Part shown: positions 60,792-64,000 of the stretch, one piece after another
Layout: each line of letters opens with the position of its first letter
How positions within the stretch are numbered: position 1 is the first letter of the stretch
Assembly (NCBI RefSeq): GCF_019655335.1
Contig: NZ_BPFD01000003.1
Span: 1 to 64,000, forward strand
DNA from: Shewanella hafniensis
GTDB lineage: Bacteria > Pseudomonadota > Gammaproteobacteria > Enterobacterales > Shewanellaceae
DNA: 64,000 nucleotides
Direction of reading: 5' to 3'
Position numbers and translations under genes: made by a program
The notes under the pieces: model-generated
What the model was told of the DNA's origin: nothing
Databases searched by the model: none
What the model saw: only the letters and a program-made list of their open reading frames with translations

Positions 60792-62465
60792 CTAACTTTT
60801 ATTTGTTAATTTGCCTGTGGCTTTCGTGATTAAGTGGGTCTTGCGGTTCATCGCTGCACTTTGATTATTTGGGTTATTTTGTTCGACAACGTCTTGGTCG
60901 ACAAATAATACGGCAATGCCTGCACACATCATCAAGACGCCACCTGTGATCAGTGCATAAATAGGTTGACCATCGAACAGACCATTGAGCACTAAACCCA
61001 GCACACTGGCGGCAAGAAGCTGCGGGATGACGATGAAAAAGTTAAAAATCCCCATGTAAACGCCCATTTTTTGCGGGGGTAACATGCCCGACAACATGGC
61101 GTAGGGCACAGATAAAATGGACGCCCACGCAATACCGACACCTATCATAGGCAGCCATAACAGGCTTGGGTCTTTAATAAAGAAGAAACTAATCAAACCT
61201 ATACCGCCACAGAACATATTGACTGTGTGGGTCAGTTTGATGCCGATACGCTTAGCCAGCATAGGAATAAAAATCGCGGCAATGGCGGCAAAACCATTGT
61301 AGGAGGCGAATAGTACGCCGACCCAATCTGCGCCGTCGTTATAAGCTTGGGACAACACATCGCTGCTGCCAAAATGGTAAGACGTCACGGCGGCAGTGGT
61401 GTAAATCCACATGGCAAAAAGTGCGAACCAAGAGAAAAACTGCACAATCGCCAGTTGATGCATGGCTTTGGGCATATGGAATAAGTCATCGACCACGCTA
61501 AATACCATGCCGAGCTTATGGCGTTCAGCGGGTTGCGAATTGCCTAAACGCAGCGCGCAATACAGTTGCAATGGACCAAAGGCGAAAATCCCTAAGCTTA
61601 AGATATACAGTTGCTTGTCTAAATCCTGCGCCCAAATAGCGAAGGTGAGCAGGGCACCGAGCCCCATCCACACGAAGGACGCAAATTGATATTTTTTTGC
61701 GCTGCGGATACGGGATAAGGTTTCATCCTCAGCATCGATTTGTTTAGCATTAAAGGCGGCTAACTCTTCGGGAGAATATTCCCTTGTCGATACGACAGTC
61801 CAAGTGACCGCGAGCAATAACACTGTGCCACCGAAATAGAAGGCATAACGCACTGAGTCGGCAATCTCACCCGCTGGTGCGGTATTAGCGACATTAAAAA
61901 AGTGAGTCAAAATATAGGGTAAAGCTGACGCTACCACAGCGCCAATGCCGATGAAAAAGCTTTGCATAGCATAGCCTTGGGTACGCTGGCTTTTCGGTAA
62001 ATTATCACCGACGAAGGCGCGAAACGGCTCCATGGCGATATTGATCGAAGCATCCATGATCCATAACATGCCCGCGGCAATCCACAGGGTAGGCGAGTGC
62101 GGCATGATAAAAATGGCGAGGGTAGTAAAAATCGCACCAATCAAAAAATAAGGGCGGCGGCGGCCAAGGCGTCCCCAGGTCTTATCACTCAAATAACCAA
62201 TAATAGGTTGAACCAACAAACCCGTTAGCGGCGCGGCAATCCACAGAATGGGGATCTCATCAATAGAGGCGCCTAAGGTTTGAAAAATGCGGCTGACGTT
62301 GGCATTTTGCAGGGCAAAACCAAATTGAATGCCTAAAAAGCCGAAGCACATATTAAAAATTTGCCAGAAATTCAGTTCAGGTTGTTGCTTGAATGAATGC
62401 GGCGCCTGAGGCACGACAGCTTGATGGCTATCTTGTTGATTCGCCTGTTGATGATTCGAAGACAT
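60792..62465 (-). CDS. MFS sugar transporter, SLC45-like (probable maltose/glucoside uptake)
   Basis: 557 residues with 12 membrane segments. N-terminal motif FLGIQFGFALQNANVSRIFQTLG and the motif after helix 2, IIGYLSDKTWGRLGRRRPYFLIGA, are typical of the sucrose/SLC45-like sugar:cation symporters found beside glucosidase genes in marine bacteria. A long cytoplasmic loop lies between segments 6 and 7. The partner downstream gene is a glucoamylase, which points to uptake of maltose or related glucose polymers; not proved. Confidence 0.85.
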   Translation of the reverse strand: MSSNHQQANQQDSHQAVVPQAPHSFKQQPELNFWQIFNMCFGFLGIQFGFALQNANVSRIFQTLGASIDEIPILWIAAPLTGLLVQPIIGYLSDKTWGRLGRRRPYFLIGAIFTTLAIFIMPHSPTLWIAAGMLWIMDASINIAMEPFRAFVGDNLPKSQRTQGYAMQSFFIGIGAVVASALPYILTHFFNVANTAPAGEIADSVRYAFYFGGTVLLLAVTWTVVSTREYSPEELAAFNAKQIDAEDETLSRIRSAKKYQFASFVWMGLGALLTFAIWAQDLDKQLYILSLGIFAFGPLQLYCALRLGNSQPAERHKLGMVFSVVDDLFHMPKAMHQLAIVQFFSWFALFAMWIYTTAAVTSYHFGSSDVLSQAYNDGADWVGVLFASYNGFAAIAAIFIPMLAKRIGIKLTHTVNMFCGGIGLISFFFIKDPSLLWLPMIGVGIAWASILSVPYAMLSGMLPPQKMGVYMGIFNFFIVIPQLLAASVLGLVLNGLFDGQPIYALITGGVLMMCAGIAVLFVDQDVVEQNNPNNQSAAMNRKTHLITKATGKLTNKS

Positions 62466-62583
62466 TGAACTTCCTTTCTGTTGCCGGCAGTATTTCTGCC
62501 TTGAGTGCTTATTGTTTTAATTGTTTTGCCGAGCAATGGATGGTTTCGCACATGCTATGAATGCGTCTGCTCTGTGAAAAAAT

Positions 62584-62618
62584 GGCGAATATACCTCTCC
62601 CTCAGAAGCATATTCGCC
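62584..62618 (-). terminator. Hairpin with T-run upstream of the sugar transporter gene
   Basis: A perfect 9-bp stem GGCGAATAT (62584-62592) / ATATTCGCC (62610-62618), followed on the minus strand by ATTTTTT. It lies 119 bp before the transporter start on the same strand and no minus-strand gene precedes it, so it could be a leader terminator. Confidence 0.5.
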
Positions 62619-63016
62619 GATAAATTCATTTCACATTTGGACTTAACACCTTAATTCAAAAGGGTTAGTCCAAGTGAGTGGCCAAAGCCAGTCAGCAGAA
62701 AGAACTTAAGCCTGATAGCAATCCTTGTAGCACTATCAGAAACGACCTCACAGATTTCAAACCCCACAAGCAGAGGGTGAAACGAGCGGATTTATAGTAG
62801 CCTCGGCGTGGATTTGTGCACAACCGCTTACATACGTATTCATCATGGGTTGATAACTCGCGGTAAACAGACATGCAACCTACTATTGACCATTTTTAAC
62901 TTGTGCGACGGGTAAGTTCATTTGACACTTTAGGGCCGCACTATATATTAGGACCGCACTATATAGTCAGCAGGGGGCGAACCCTATGCCCCAAACTTGT
63001 GAATAAGAGGATACCT
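62619..63016. other. Intergenic region between the sugar transporter and yciI-like genes
   Basis: About 400 bases. No supported gene apart from unlikely upstream extensions of the YciI frame. Contains a LacI-type half-symmetrical site CACAACCGCTTACA (62819-62832; on the other strand TGTAAGCGGTTGTG) and a direct repeat at 62936-62965. Confidence 0.5.
62936..62965. repeat. 18-bp-spaced direct repeat upstream of the yciI-like gene
   Basis: CCGCACTATATA occurs at 62936-62947 and 62954-62965. Each copy is preceded by GG and lies 52-80 bp before the YciI start. Confidence 0.75.
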
Positions 63017-63310
63017 ATGTTTGTTGTTTCGCTCACCTATAAAAAAACGATTGCCGAAGTGGAGTTACATTTAGCCGCGCACATTGCCTACCTTGATGAG
63101 AATTATGCTGCAGGGACTTTTATTGCCTCGGGTCGTAAAGTACCACGTACTGGCGGCGTTATCCTCGCTAAGGCTGATAGTCGTGCGGCGCTAGAGGCTA
63201 TTTTGCAGCAAGATCCGTTCTGCATTGCCGATGTTGCCGAGTTTGAGGTGATAGAGTTTGTGCCAACTAAAACCGCGCCCGGATTAGAGTCGTTAATTGA
63301 AGTGATTTAA
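63017..63310 (+). CDS. YciI family protein
   Basis: 97 residues from ATG at 63017 behind AAGAGG. The YciI fold pattern is FVVSLTYKKTIAEVELHLAAHIAYLDENYAAGTFIASGRKV, with the conserved His and Asp (HIAYLD) seen in muconolactone isomerase-like proteins. The frame upstream to 62903 is not needed. Cellular role unknown; some family members are hydrolases or lyases. Confidence 0.85.
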   Translation: MFVVSLTYKKTIAEVELHLAAHIAYLDENYAAGTFIASGRKVPRTGGVILAKADSRAALEAILQQDPFCIADVAEFEVIEFVPTKTAPGLESLIEVI

Positions 63311-63459
63311 TGACCTTTTAAGGCTGTCGTAAGGACTGATATCGACAGGTTTGATTTCGTCGCTAGATTTTGTAGCTTGAGCGGAAGGTGCCTAGCGGCT
63401 GAGATTGGTGCGATTGAATCCGTTGAACTAGTACAGTGGGGCGCGATAAGTAGGATTTG

Positions 63460-64000
63460 ATGGATCAAATTTGGACTGAATTACAACAGGCTAAGGTTTT
63501 TAAAACCTTTTCTTATACTGGTGAAAGCGTACATTTCTACCATGCCAATGGTTTTGCATTACGTGTTTATGCGCCCTTATTGGCCAAGTTGCAGCAAGCG
63601 TTTAGCCTTAATGCACTCGAGTTAAGGCCGACATGGCCCGATGTTGGTTTGCCGCCAAAGCGCCGAGATTGGCAGCTCTATGCCGATGATTTGATCTTGC
63701 ATATTGAACGGCATTGCAATGCGCCGATTGTGGGAATGGGTCATTCGATGGGGGCAACCAGCACCATTCTTGCCGCGAACAAAAGACCCGATTTGTTTAA
63801 AGCCCTGATACTTATTGAACCTGCAATGGTGTCGCGCCCTATCGCTTGGTTTGCCAAGTTAATGCCTAAATCATTAATGAATTTGACCGCGCCCGCCAAA
63901 AACACCTTAAAAAAGCGCGATGCGTGGGAAAGTCGTGAGCATTTCCTTGAATATTGCAAAATGAGTAAGTTATACAAACGCTTTGATGATGAGGCGTTTG
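63460..64000 (+). CDS. Alpha/beta hydrolase, 3' end beyond the window
   Basis: ATG at 63460 preceded by AAGTAGGATTTG; the frame is open to the window edge (180 codons). Core motifs: FYHANGFALRVYAPLLAKL (oxyanion region) and nucleophile Ser in VGMGHSMGATSTI, then a lid-like basic region. It is of the esterase/lipase or hydrolase type. Substrate unknown. Confidence 0.85.
   Translation, partial: MDQIWTELQQAKVFKTFSYTGESVHFYHANGFALRVYAPLLAKLQQAFSLNALELRPTWPDVGLPPKRRDWQLYADDLILHIERHCNAPIVGMGHSMGATSTILAANKRPDLFKALILIEPAMVSRPIAWFAKLMPKSLMNLTAPAKNTLKKRDAWESREHFLEYCKMSKLYKRFDDEAF

Overview
The window is chromosomal DNA of a Shewanella species (Gammaproteobacteria, Alteromonadales). Gene content and order point there: lolCDE, suhB-trmJ-cysE-iscRSUA-hscBA-fdx-rimK-iscX, ndk, ibpA, ilvIH and bcr in sequence, plus kdnA-kdnB-kdsB, the route to 8-amino-Kdo (Kdo8N) described from Shewanella. 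Coding is dense, codon use looks uniform, and I see no tRNA, rRNA, CRISPR array or phage. The only clear mobile DNA is the right end of an IS630-type insertion sequence at the left edge, which appears to have removed the start of an acylphosphatase gene.

Layout. 1-9.1 kb: IS end, truncated acylphosphatase, csiV-mfd (minus), a PilZ-like gene, then lolCDE. 9.4-19.5 kb: suhB and trmJ diverge, then cysE and the iron-sulfur (ISC) operon behind two IscR-type sites; rimK sits between fdx and iscX, followed by a small exported His-rich membrane protein with CRP- and FNR-like boxes. 19.6-25 kb: ndk, ibpA with a probable sigma-32 promoter and ROSE-type RNA thermometer, ilvIH with a candidate leucine leader peptide and attenuator, bcr. 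25.5-34.3 kb: a lipoprotein behind three PhoB-like repeats, a MocR/LysE divergent pair, a SulP permease, a GST-like protein and trhO.

34.5-44.9 kb: an unrecognised helical protein, kdsB with a DUF2897 protein, kdnBA, carbonic anhydrase, a PstS-like protein with a porin, hydrolases and dapE with its neighbours. 45-52.7 kb: an MFS exporter with an odd Cys-containing loop, ptsH-ptsI-crr preceded by an ACT-domain gene, a Cache chemoreceptor and a DUF3334 (CheX-like) protein. 52.8-64 kb: a LacI regulator, an exonuclease, the ribosomal oxygenase roxA, umuDC behind a LexA box, a GH15 glucoamylase with an SLC45-like sugar transporter, a YciI protein and the start of an alpha/beta hydrolase.

Together these are mostly core functions: iron-sulfur assembly (with CysE plausibly feeding cysteine to IscS), lipoprotein sorting, outer-membrane lipopolysaccharide sugar supply, branched-chain amino acid synthesis, PTS signalling and SOS mutagenesis. 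No wholly new system is evident. The points most worth testing are regulatory: the ilvIH leader, the ibpA thermometer, the Pho-box lipoprotein and the small CRP/FNR-controlled membrane protein.
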